Shown piece after piece: positions 1 through 6,695 of a stretch of DNA of 64,000 nucleotides. The number at the start of each line of letters is the position of its first letter. Position 1 is the first letter of the stretch. The position numbers and the translations under genes were made by a program. This stretch comes from Streptomyces bungoensis (GTDB taxonomy: Bacteria; Actinomycetota; Actinomycetes; Streptomycetales; Streptomycetaceae): positions 5,291 through 69,290 of the forward strand of contig NZ_KQ948867.1 in assembly GCF_001514215.1 (NCBI RefSeq). Direction: 5' to 3'. The notes beneath the pieces are model-generated. The model was not told where the DNA came from and did no database searches. It saw only the letters and a program-made list of their open reading frames with translations.

Positions 1-1
1 G

Positions 2-445
2 TCTGCGCGAGTCCTGCCCCGGACGGGGGAGCCGACCCGGGCGCTGTCGACTGCCGGTGAGTCCCCCCGGGTGCCGCCGCCTGCAGGGGAAGCCATGCAG
101 GTGCTGTCGCCTGGGGGAGAGCCCACACAATCCCTCTCCGAGGCAGGCGAGTCCACCAAGTCGCTGTCGATCGCTGGTGGGACCCACCCGGCGCTGCCGC
201 CTGCCGACGAAGCAACGCAGGTGCTGCCGCCTGCCGGTGAGCCCGCTCAGGTCCTGCCCCGGACGGGCGAGCCGACCCGGGCGCTGTCGCCCGCCGGTGA
301 GTCCACCCGTGCGCTGCCGCCCGTCGGCGAAGCCACGCAGGTGCTGCCGTCCGTCGGCGAAGCCACCCAGGTGCTGCTCCCCGTCGGCGAAGCCACCCAG
401 GTGCTGCGGCCCGTCGGCAAGTCCCCTCAAGCCCTCGCCGCCGAG
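2..445 (+). repeat. 30-bp in-frame tandem repeat (10-residue unit)
   Basis: The array encodes repeated decads such as GEPTRALSPA, GESTRALPPV, GEATQVLPSV and GEATQVLLPV. The copies nearest the 3' end are the most alike, which suggests recent expansion there. The array runs off the left edge of the window. Confidence 0.8.
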
Positions 446-1126
446 CACGACGCCACCGTCCACCTGAAGGGCCCGGCCGACGACCCCACCCACGCTCCCA
501 CCCCCGACGCCGACTACAGCGCCACCGTTCTCGCCAGCCACTGGATCCAGCGACCCGAACCGGACGGCGACGGCACCCTCCCCGAGGAGCCGTCCGCCGG
601 CAGGGCGCAGCCGGGGCCGGAGGCCGATCGCGCCCAGGGCAGCGTGCTGCGGTTCGGGCCGGGTGTGACCGCCGCCGTCGCCCACCGCACCCACCGGACC
701 CTCCCGGCCCTGGCCGCGCCCGCCGCGGCCCCGCGCCGGCGGTTGCGCCGGCACGCTCTGCCCGCCCTGGTGGTGCTGCTCGTCCTCGCCTTCCTCGCCT
801 GGCAGCGGCTCGGGCCGCCCGTGGCGGTGCGCACCGTGGCGGTGCGGGCCGAGCCGGCGGCTCTCGGGTGCGGGGGCACCGCGGACATCGTCGGCCTAGT
901 CACCACGAACGGCCGCCCGGGGACGCTCTCGTACCGCTGGATCCGCAGCGACGGCACCGCCTCGGGCGTCCTGCGGGAGGTGGTGGTCCGCGGCCAGCGG
1001 CAGGCGCGTCTGCACCTGCGCTGGACCTTCCAGGGCGAGGGCCGCCGCACGGCACGCGCCGACCTGCGCATCCTCTCCCCGGCCCACCGGCCGGTCGCCG
1101 CCCACCTCACCTACGCCTGCCCCTGA
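2..1126 (+). CDS. Membrane protein with decapeptide repeats (5' partial)
   Basis: The reading frame is open at the left edge, so the true start lies outside the window. The visible part has three regions. About fourteen imperfect 10-residue repeats of the type GEATQVLPPV come first. A polar linker follows. Then there is a basic stretch and one transmembrane helix (VVLLVLAFLAW, near nt 765-810) and a C-terminal domain of about 90 residues with one Cys early and one at the end, which could be an extracellular beta-sandwich. The topology suggests a long cytoplasmic tail and a small outer domain. Many repeats carry Thr-Gln-Val-Leu, which recalls phosphothreonine sites read by FHA domains; that is inference. 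No catalytic motif is visible and I do not recognise the family. It ends 31 bp before the ECF sigma gene. Confidence 0.75.
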   Translation, partial: SARVLPRTGEPTRALSTAGESPRVPPPAGEAMQVLSPGGEPTQSLSEAGESTKSLSIAGGTHPALPPADEATQVLPPAGEPAQVLPRTGEPTRALSPAGESTRALPPVGEATQVLPSVGEATQVLLPVGEATQVLRPVGKSPQALAAEHDATVHLKGPADDPTHAPTPDADYSATVLASHWIQRPEPDGDGTLPEEPSAGRAQPGPEADRAQGSVLRFGPGVTAAVAHRTHRTLPALAAPAAAPRRRLRRHALPALVVLLVLAFLAWQRLGPPVAVRTVAVRAEPAALGCGGTADIVGLVTTNGRPGTLSYRWIRSDGTASGVLREVVVRGQRQARLHLRWTFQGEGRRTARADLRILSPAHRPVAAHLTYACP

Positions 1127-1157
1127 GGCCCGGCGCCCGGGGGCTAGGATCCGGGCC

Positions 1158-2102
1158 ATGGCCCTGACCATGAACGACGTGGAGCGGTTCGAGGCCGCCA
1201 GGCCCCGCCTGGAAGCCATCGCCTACCGGCTCCTCGGCTCCGCGAGCGAGGCCGAGGACGCCGTGCAGGACACCTTCCTGCGCTGGCAGGCCGCCGACGT
1301 CGGTCGCATCGAGGTCCCCGAGGCCTGGCTGACGAAGGTCCTCACCAACCTGTGCCTCAACCAGCTCACCTCGGCCCGCGCACGCCGCGAGACCTACGTG
1401 GGCCAGTGGCTGCCCGAGCCGCTGCTCGCCGGGGACCCGATGCTCGGCCCGGCCGACACCGCCGAACAGCGCGAGTCGGTCTCGTACGCGGTGCTCACCC
1501 TGCTGGAGCGCCTGTCCCCGGGCGAGCGGGCGGTGTACGTGCTGCGGGCCGCCTTCGACTACCCGCACCGGGAGATCGCCGAGATCCTCGACATCACCGA
1601 GGCCGCCAGCCAGCAGATCTTCCACCGTGCGAAGAAGCACGTCGCGGCCGGGAAGGCGCGCGCCGAGATCGACGGGGCCGCCGCCCGGCGGATCGTCGAG
1701 GAGTTCCTCGCGGCGGCCACGAGCGGCCGGACCGAGCCGCTGGTGCGGCTGCTCACCCAGGACGCCGTCGCGATCGGCGACGGCGGCGGGAAGGTCCCGG
1801 CCCGGGCCAAGGCGTTCGAGGGCGCCCTCGCGGTCGCGAAGTTCCTGCGGGGCCTGTTCAAGCCCAGCAAGGCCAAGCAGGCGTACGTCGGCGGCTCGCC
1901 CGAGGTCCACGCCACGACCGCCAACGGCGGCCCCGCCGTCGTGGGGGTCGTCGACGGCCGGGTCGTCGGCGTCATGTGCCTGGAGATCACCGCGGACGGC
2001 ATCGCCGCGTTCCGCAGCCAGGTCAACCCCGACAAGCTCGACCGCGCCACCCGGCGGTGGGCGGCAACCGTCCACGGCGAACCCGGGATCGGCGGCTTCT
2101 GA
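1158..2102 (+). CDS. sigJ: ECF41-type RNA polymerase sigma factor with C-terminal SnoaL-like domain
   Basis: The 314-residue protein has sigma region 2 at about residues 12-75 (AYRLLGSASEAEDAVQDTF) and region 4 at about 108-165 (LSPGERAVYVLR, then a helix-turn-helix). A SnoaL-like extension follows. Three ECF41 hallmarks are visible: WLPEPL at 84-89, DGGGK at 208-212 and NPDKL at 290-294. In ECF41 proteins the extension acts as a built-in regulator in place of a separate anti-sigma factor. These genes usually sit beside an oxidoreductase or carboxymuconolactone decarboxylase, and a flavoprotein gene follows here. The gene name is by resemblance to mycobacterial SigJ. The ATG at 1158 has no strong ribosome site; MNDVERF, four codons further on, is an alternative start. 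Confidence 0.9.
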   Translation: MALTMNDVERFEAARPRLEAIAYRLLGSASEAEDAVQDTFLRWQAADVGRIEVPEAWLTKVLTNLCLNQLTSARARRETYVGQWLPEPLLAGDPMLGPADTAEQRESVSYAVLTLLERLSPGERAVYVLRAAFDYPHREIAEILDITEAASQQIFHRAKKHVAAGKARAEIDGAAARRIVEEFLAAATSGRTEPLVRLLTQDAVAIGDGGGKVPARAKAFEGALAVAKFLRGLFKPSKAKQAYVGGSPEVHATTANGGPAVVGVVDGRVVGVMCLEITADGIAAFRSQVNPDKLDRATRRWAATVHGEPGIGGF

Positions 2103-2120
2103 CCCTGCCCCCGGCCCCGG

Positions 2121-2136
2121 TGTGAGGTGCTTCACA
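2121..2136. promoter_or_regulatory. CRP-like palindrome TGTGA-N6-TCACA
   Basis: The sequence TGTGAGGTGCTTCACA lies between the ECF41 gene and the flavoprotein start, 86 bp upstream of the latter. It matches the classical CRP half-sites exactly, and Streptomyces Crp is known to bind GTG/CAC dyads of similar spacing. No binding evidence is available here. Confidence 0.4.
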
Positions 2137-2222
2137 TCGCAGGCCTGTCAGGAAAGGGCGGGCCGCCCGGTTCAAGGGGCGAACCGCCCAGGAGCAGGAG
2201 CGATCGAGACAGGAGCAACGAG

Positions 2223-3491
2223 ATGCAGCACCGCATCGTCGTCCTCGGAGCCGGGTACGCCGGAGCCGTCGCCGCCGGGCGCCTCGCCCGGCGGCTGCGC
2301 CCCGAGGGCGCCGCCGTGACCCTCGTCAACGCCGAGCCCGACTTCGTCGAACGCGTCCGGATGCACCAGCTCGCGGCCGGCCAGGACCTCGAACCCCGGC
2401 CCCTCGCCGAGATGTTCGCGGGCACCGGCGTCGCCGTGCGGACGGCGCGGGTCACCGCCGTCGACGCCGACCGCCGCAGCGTCGCCGTCCTCGGCGCGAA
2501 CGGCCCCGAGGAACTGGCGTACGACACCCTCGTGTACGCCCTCGGCAGCGGCTGGCACGACCAGGGCGTCCCGGGCGCCGCCGAGCACGCCCACGAGATC
2601 GGCTCCCGCGCCGGTGCGCTCCGGCTGCGCGAGCGCCTGGCCGGCCTGGACGCCGGGCAGCCCGTCCTGGTGGTCGGCGGCGGCCTCACCGGGCTGGAGG
2701 CCGCGACCGAGCTCGCCGAGGCCCGCCCGGACCTCGACGTCGCCCTCGCCGCGCGCGGCGGCCTCGGCGACTGGCTCTCGCCCAAGGGCCGCCGGCACCT
2801 GCGCGGGGCCTGCGGCAGGCTCGGCATCACCGTGCACGAGCACACCGAGGTGACCGGCGTCGAGCCCGACCGCGTCACCACCGCCGACGGCACGTCCCTC
2901 CCGGCCGCCGTCACCGTGTGGGCCACCGGCTTCGCCGTCCACCCGATCGCGCGGGCCACCACCCTGGAGGTCACCGGCACGGGCCAGATCGTCGTCGACG
3001 CCACCATGCGCTCCGTGTCCCACCTGGACGTGTACGCCATCGGCGACGCCGCCCGGGCGGCGGGCCCGGGCGGCAAGCCGCTGCGGATGTCGTGCGCCTC
3101 GGGCGTGCCCACCGCATGGCAGGCCGCGGACGCCATCGCGGCGCGCCTGACCGGCGGCAAGCTCCCGAAGGTGCCGCTGCGCTACTTCAACCAGTGCATC
3201 TCGCTGGGCCGCGGGGACGGCCTCATCCAGTACGTCACCGCCGACGACCGCGCGGTCCGGGGCGCCCTGACGGGCCGGCTCGCCGCCGTCTACAAGGAGC
3301 TGGTCTGCAAGGGCGCGGCCTGGGGCGTCGCCAACCCGACACTCGGACTGCCGGTCCGGCGCCGCCCCGTCGTAGCGCGGCCGGACCACGCGGGCCAGCA
3401 GGACCGGTCAGCTCAGCCGGACCGCTCGGCCCGGTCGGGCCAGTCGGCCCAGCCTGACCAGGCGGCCTCGGGGGCCGAGGCCCCGGCCTGA
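2223..3491 (+). CDS. FAD-dependent NAD(P)H oxidoreductase (NDH-2-like)
   Basis: The 422-residue protein begins with a Rossmann FAD-binding motif (VVLGAGYAGAVAAGRLARRL). A second nucleotide-binding motif follows in the middle (VLVVGGGLTGLEAATELAEA), then the late motif YAIGDAARA that contacts FAD. This is the pyridine nucleotide-disulfide reductase fold as found in type II NADH dehydrogenases. The tail of about 40 residues is rich in Ser, Gln and Pro and looks disordered. The ATG at 2223 is chosen because AGGAGC precedes it; the frame extends upstream without another ribosome site. It is the likely target gene of the preceding ECF41 sigma factor, as oxidoreductases of this kind are the common ECF41 partners. 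The substrate is unknown. Confidence 0.85.
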   Translation: MQHRIVVLGAGYAGAVAAGRLARRLRPEGAAVTLVNAEPDFVERVRMHQLAAGQDLEPRPLAEMFAGTGVAVRTARVTAVDADRRSVAVLGANGPEELAYDTLVYALGSGWHDQGVPGAAEHAHEIGSRAGALRLRERLAGLDAGQPVLVVGGGLTGLEAATELAEARPDLDVALAARGGLGDWLSPKGRRHLRGACGRLGITVHEHTEVTGVEPDRVTTADGTSLPAAVTVWATGFAVHPIARATTLEVTGTGQIVVDATMRSVSHLDVYAIGDAARAAGPGGKPLRMSCASGVPTAWQAADAIAARLTGGKLPKVPLRYFNQCISLGRGDGLIQYVTADDRAVRGALTGRLAAVYKELVCKGAAWGVANPTLGLPVRRRPVVARPDHAGQQDRSAQPDRSARSGQSAQPDQAASGAEAPA

Positions 3492-3504
3492 CGCGCGGCG
3501 GCGG

Positions 3505-3834
3505 CTACGGGTCCGGCGGAGGCGGCTCCGGCCCCGCGCCGGCCTCCGCCCCCGCCCCGGCGGGGACGGGAACGCGCCGGGCCACCAGCCGACGGGCGAA
3601 GGCCGTCACCGCCATGCCGGTGACGGACACGGCCGGCGCCTGCTCCCCGGCCCGCGCGTTGATCCGTACCGGTTCGTCGGCCGCGGCCTCCGTGATGCCC
3701 CCTGACGCCGCCTTCGCGCGCAGGGCGTCGTCGCAGACGGCGGTGACCTGGACCTGCTGCTCCACCGACCGGGTCACCAGCCGCTTGACCTTCACCGCCG
3801 CCGTCCCGAAGCGGGCCGTCGCCGACGGGATCAA
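3505..3834 (-). CDS. Hypothetical protein (TTG start, uncertain)
   Basis: This 109-residue frame has typical Streptomyces codon use with G or C in almost every third position, which supports real coding. The best start is a TTG; no ATG or GTG is available in frame before the terminator of the upstream sigma gene. The N-terminal half alternates basic and hydrophobic residues (VKVKRLVTRSVEQQVQVTAV) and the C-terminus is a Pro/Ala/Gly tail. I do not recognise a domain. It lies downstream of the stress sigma gene on the same strand and ends 13 bp from the convergent flavoprotein gene. It may be a 5'-truncated remnant. Confidence 0.4.
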   Translation of the reverse strand: MIPSATARFGTAAVKVKRLVTRSVEQQVQVTAVCDDALRAKAASGGITEAAADEPVRINARAGEQAPAVSVTGMAVTAFARRLVARRVPVPAGAGAEAGAGPEPPPPDP

Positions 3835-3866
3835 GCGGACCCCGAACTGACGGGCAGAACCACGTC

Positions 3867-3905
3867 GGGCCGGCCCCGTCTCCGTCGGAGGCGGGTGGCC
3901 GGCCC
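3867..3905 (-). terminator. Hairpin terminator downstream of the SigB-like gene
   Basis: Arms GGGCCGGCC and GGCCGGCCC pair perfectly, with a further near-perfect inner stem. It lies 17 bp past the sigma gene stop. Confidence 0.7.
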
Positions 3906-3921
3906 GGGGGCGTCGGTTTCG

Positions 3922-4770
3922 TCAGCGGTCGGTGAGCATGCCCTCGCGCAGGCGCGCGAGGGTGCGCGACAGCAGCCGGGAGACGTGCATCTGGGAGACG
4001 CCGAGGCGCTCGCCGATCTGGGCCTGGGTGAGCTCCTCGACGAACCGCCAGTGGATGATCTTGCGGTCGCGCTCGTCGAGCTCGGCGATCAGCGGGGCCA
4101 GGGTGTGGAAGTCCTCCACGAGCTCCAGGGCCGCGTCCTCGGTGCCGATGAAGTCCTGCAGCGCGGCCTCACCGTCCTCGGTGCCGCCGATGGCGGCGTC
4201 CAGGGAGGAGGAGTTGTAGCCGTTGGCGGCCAGCCGGGCCTCCCGGACCTCGTCCTCGGGCAGGCTCATCAGCTGCGACAGCTCCTTGACCGTCGGCGTG
4301 CGGCCCAGCCGGCTGCGCAGTTCCTCCGTCGCCCGGGCGAGCTGGCCGCGGGCCTCCTGGAGGCGGCGCGGCACGTGCACGGCCCAGGTGGTGTCGCGGA
4401 AGAACCGCTTGATCTCACCGACGATGTACGGGATGGCGAAGGAGGTGAACTCCGCCTCCCGGGACAGCTCGAAGCGGTCGATCGCCTTGATCAGGCCGAT
4501 CATGCCGACCTGGACGATGTCCTCCATCTCCTCCGGGCCGCGGCTGCGGAAGCGGCCGGCCGCGTAGCGGACCAGGGACATGTTCATCTCGATCAGCGTG
4601 TTGCGGGCGTAGCTGTACTCCGGCGTGCCCTCCTCCAGCACCGCCAGCCGCCCGAAGAACAGCCGGGACAGCTCACGGGCGTCCTTGGGCGCCACCTGGG
4701 AGGGATCGACGACTTCCGGCAGCTCCTCGGCGGACTGACGACCGGTTGCCTTCGTGCTCACGAGCACCAT
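3922..4770 (-). CDS. SigB/SigF-family stress RNA polymerase sigma factor
   Basis: The 282-residue protein shows the sigma-70 family regions in order. Region 2 contains LVRYAAGRFRSRGPEEMEDI and VGMIGLIKAIDRFELSREAE. Region 3 contains TPTVKELSQLMSL. Region 4 contains LDERDRKIIHWRFVEELTQA and a helix-turn-helix ending SQMHVSRLLSRTL. Lack of region 1.1 and the overall length fit the group 3 SigB/F/G/H family, which Streptomyces keeps in several copies and controls by partner switching with RsbW-like ATPases and STAS antagonists. The ATG at 4770 is chosen for the strong GGGAGGGG ribosome site; a longer frame upstream reads through the promoter. An RsbW-like gene is divergent. Which numbered Streptomyces sigma this is cannot be decided by eye. 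Confidence 0.92.
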   Translation of the reverse strand: MVLVSTKATGRQSAEELPEVVDPSQVAPKDARELSRLFFGRLAVLEEGTPEYSYARNTLIEMNMSLVRYAAGRFRSRGPEEMEDIVQVGMIGLIKAIDRFELSREAEFTSFAIPYIVGEIKRFFRDTTWAVHVPRRLQEARGQLARATEELRSRLGRTPTVKELSQLMSLPEDEVREARLAANGYNSSSLDAAIGGTEDGEAALQDFIGTEDAALELVEDFHTLAPLIAELDERDRKIIHWRFVEELTQAQIGERLGVSQMHVSRLLSRTLARLREGMLTDR

Positions 4771-4828
4771 GCTGTTCCCCTCCCGAGTACGAGTCACACG
4801 CCGACCGGGGGCGGTCGACGTCGCGCGG

Positions 4829-4853
4829 TTACCCCGTAATCCTGCACCTACAC
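4829..4853 (-). promoter_or_regulatory. Candidate SigB-type promoter of the sigma gene
   Basis: Read on the minus strand it is GTGT, 15 bp, GGGTAA, close to the Streptomyces SigB consensus GNNT-N14-16-GGGTAC/T. The -10 lies 59 bp upstream of the start codon. This would make the sigma gene autoregulated, as is known for SigB. Confidence 0.55.
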
Positions 4854-4966
4854 ACACCTCGGTGCGAATGGGCGAACCCGGGGCCCGGATCCCCGTCGCC
4901 CCCTTGGGCCCGCCGGTCCGGGGCACACGGGAAGGGCACCCGGCCGGCGGTCGCTAGGAGGAGACA

Positions 4967-5389
4967 GTGGTGGAGCAGTCGTCGATGAGAGCGGTGGGCT
5001 GGGCACGCTCACTGCCGGTGAGCAGCGGACCGAAGGCGGCCAGGGACTGGACCCGGGAGCACCTGGCGGCGCTCGGCTGGACCCGGACGGCCCCGGACCT
5101 GGTGGACTCGGTGCTGCTGACGGTGTCCGAGCTGGTCACGAACGCGCACGTGCACGCCCACAGCCCGGCGCAGCTGATCCTGACCTGGGACGAGGAGTGC
5201 CTGCACGTGACCGTGCACGACGCCTCCCCGCGCCTGCCCGAGCCGCGCCCCCCGGAGGAGGACGCGCCGGGAGGGCGGGGCCTGCTCCTCGTCAGCGCGC
5301 TGGCCGACGCCTGGCAGACCCACCGCTGCCCCCAGGGCAAGGACGTCATCGCCTGCTTCCAGCCGCCCCGCTCGGCCACCGTCGCCTAG
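4967..5389 (+). CDS. RsbW-like ATP-binding protein (anti-sigma type kinase)
   Basis: The 140-residue protein has the GHKL ATPase boxes: N box SELVTNAHVHAH, G1-type VHDASPRLPEPR and G2 box GGRGLLLVSALAD. Streptomyces proteins of this kind bind ATP and hold sigma factors or phosphorylate STAS antagonists. The GTG at 4967 follows AGGAGGA at ideal spacing. The gene is divergent from the SigB-like sigma factor with a 196-bp gap, so it is a natural candidate for its anti-sigma factor, though pairing is inference. No membrane segment is present. After it, 5390-5554 holds no gene that I can see. Confidence 0.85.
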   Translation: MVEQSSMRAVGWARSLPVSSGPKAARDWTREHLAALGWTRTAPDLVDSVLLTVSELVTNAHVHAHSPAQLILTWDEECLHVTVHDASPRLPEPRPPEEDAPGGRGLLLVSALADAWQTHRCPQGKDVIACFQPPRSATVA

Positions 5390-5554
5390 GGGCGCCGCTC
5401 ACCGGCACCCGCCCGGGTGCCGGGGGCGGGGTGCGGCAGGAGGTGGCGCGGTCCCTTCGCGCGTGCCGTCCCGCCCCCGGCCGCCCTCCGCCTACCCCCG
5501 TATCCGCTTTGGAACTCCTTCGGGCGATCTGGCCGCTTCACGTTCCGGCGCATG

Positions 5555-5592
5555 CCTCAGGGCCCGGCCGCCACGGCGGCCGGGCCCTGAGG
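5555..5592 (-). terminator. Perfect 18-bp hairpin terminator
   Basis: The arms CCTCAGGGCCCGGCCGCC and its complement are separated by only AC, so the real loop uses the inner bases. It stands 24 bp past the stop of the small membrane-protein gene. Confidence 0.8.
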
Positions 5593-5616
5593 AGCGATGC
5601 GTGTGTCAGGTGGGGG

Positions 5617-5787
5617 TCACCATCGGTACCAGCGGCCGCGACCGCCGCCGGAGGTGCTGGAGCGCATGACGAAGCCGAGGAGCCACAGCACCAGCACGGC
5701 CACGGCCACCCACCAGAGGATCTTGACGGCGAAACCGGCGCCGAAAAGGATCAGGGCGAGAAGAAGAACGAGAAGCAGGGGAACCAT
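5617..5787 (-). CDS. Small two-helix membrane protein
   Basis: The 56-residue protein is two hydrophobic helices (MVPLLLVLLLALILFGAGFA and ILWWVAVAVLVLWLLGFVM) with a short Arg/Gly/Ser/Trp tail. It matches the small hydrophobic proteins that Streptomyces and Bacillus place among general stress genes. The ATG at 5787 follows AGGAGG; a longer frame exists but would run through this ribosome site. It is divergent from the csbD-like gene. No specific function can be given. Confidence 0.75.
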   Translation of the reverse strand: MVPLLLVLLLALILFGAGFAVKILWWVAVAVLVLWLLGFVMRSSTSGGGRGRWYRW

Positions 5788-5924
5788 AGTTATCAACCTC
5801 CTGCACCTCCGTCTGCCCTTTGTCGGTGCCCTCATTCGTCAATGCGACCTTGTTTGTGAAGGGACCGTGGGGGCACGAGCGTTTCACCGCGACAACGGAC
5901 GATGACCAGGAGGAGGCGCGTTCC

Positions 5925-6098
5925 ATGACTGCCGGTGAGAAGGCCAAGGCGAAGACCGAGCAGGCCGAGGGCAAGGCCGAGGAGGCGCTGGGAAAGGCCA
6001 CCGGGAACGGCCGCATGGCCGCCGAGGGCCAGGCGCGGAAGAGCACGGGTGACGCCCGTGAGGCCAAGGAAAAGACGAAGGACGCTTTCCGGCACTGA
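5925..6098 (+). CDS. CsbD-family stress protein
   Basis: The 57-residue protein is highly charged and repetitive in Lys, Glu and Ala (KAKAKTEQAEGKAEEALGKA), as in the CsbD family. CsbD of Bacillus subtilis belongs to the SigB general stress regulon; the molecular function is unknown. The ATG at 5925 follows GGAGGCG. A strong terminator closes the gene at 6120-6161, so it is monocistronic. The neighbouring SigB-like sigma factor makes stress control plausible, but I see no clear SigB promoter before it. Confidence 0.85.
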   Translation: MTAGEKAKAKTEQAEGKAEEALGKATGNGRMAAEGQARKSTGDAREAKEKTKDAFRH

Positions 6099-6119
6099 CA
6101 CCGCCCCCGCGGTATTTCC

Positions 6120-6161
6120 GGAAAGGGGCCCTCCCGGGCGTGACCGGGACGGCCCCTTTCC
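6120..6161 (+). terminator. Hairpin terminator after the CsbD gene
   Basis: The arms GGAAAGGGGCC and GGCCCCTTTCC pair perfectly and enclose a second short stem. Confidence 0.75.
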
Positions 6162-6204
6162 CGCGTGCCCGGCCGGCGTGTGGGATTCCGCGGGCGGCTC
6201 GCGG

Positions 6205-6229
6205 GTGTTTTCCGCTCTCCGCGGGGTAC
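6205..6229 (+). promoter_or_regulatory. Candidate SigB-type promoter of the STAS-SpoIIE operon
   Basis: GTGT, 15 bp, GGGTAC lies 56 bp before the STAS start. The -10 hexamer is an exact SigB consensus. GTTT with a 13-bp spacer is an alternative -35. Confidence 0.6.
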
Positions 6230-6284
6230 GGGTTCCGTTCTGTCATCGGGCGGTCCCGGTTGTGGCAAGGTGGAGGCAGTCGAG

Positions 6285-6689
6285 GTGTTCTCGGTACGAG
6301 TGGGGCAAGCCGGCCAGGCGTCCGTGTTCGTGCTGTGCGGCGAGCTCGACTACGAGAGCGCCGTTCAGCTGCAGGAAGCCGCCGACCGGATGCTCACCGG
6401 GGAAGGTGGGCCGAACGTGGTGGTGATCGACTGCGCGGGACTGGACTTCTGCGACTCCTCCGGCATCAACTGCCTGGTCCGGATGTACCAGTCGCTCTCC
6501 GCCCACGGCGGTGTGCTGCGCATGGCCGCGATGCCCGCGCCCGTGACGCGGATCTTCACCCTGACGGGGCTGGACCAGGCGATCGCGGTGCACGCCACCG
6601 TGCACGAGGCCCTGGCCGCCGGCAGCGGCGTCCGACAGTCCCGCGGCGAGGATGCTCCGAGCTCGCTGCGTTCGGCGAGCGGGAGGTAG
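6285..6689 (+). CDS. STAS-domain anti-sigma factor antagonist
   Basis: The 134-residue protein is a single STAS domain. Its conserved segment LDFCDSSGINCL holds the Ser that an RsbW-type kinase phosphorylates. When unphosphorylated, such proteins bind the ATPase and release a sigma factor. The GTG at 6285 is preferred over that at 6270 because GGAGG stands 8 bp upstream. It is followed after 6 bp by a SpoIIE-type phosphatase gene. The pair forms a dephosphorylation module: the phosphatase would reactivate this antagonist. A perfect SigB -10 box upstream suggests stress induction. Confidence 0.88.
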   Translation: MFSVRVGQAGQASVFVLCGELDYESAVQLQEAADRMLTGEGGPNVVVIDCAGLDFCDSSGINCLVRMYQSLSAHGGVLRMAAMPAPVTRIFTLTGLDQAIAVHATVHEALAAGSGVRQSRGEDAPSSLRSASGR

Positions 6690-6695
6690 CGGGCG

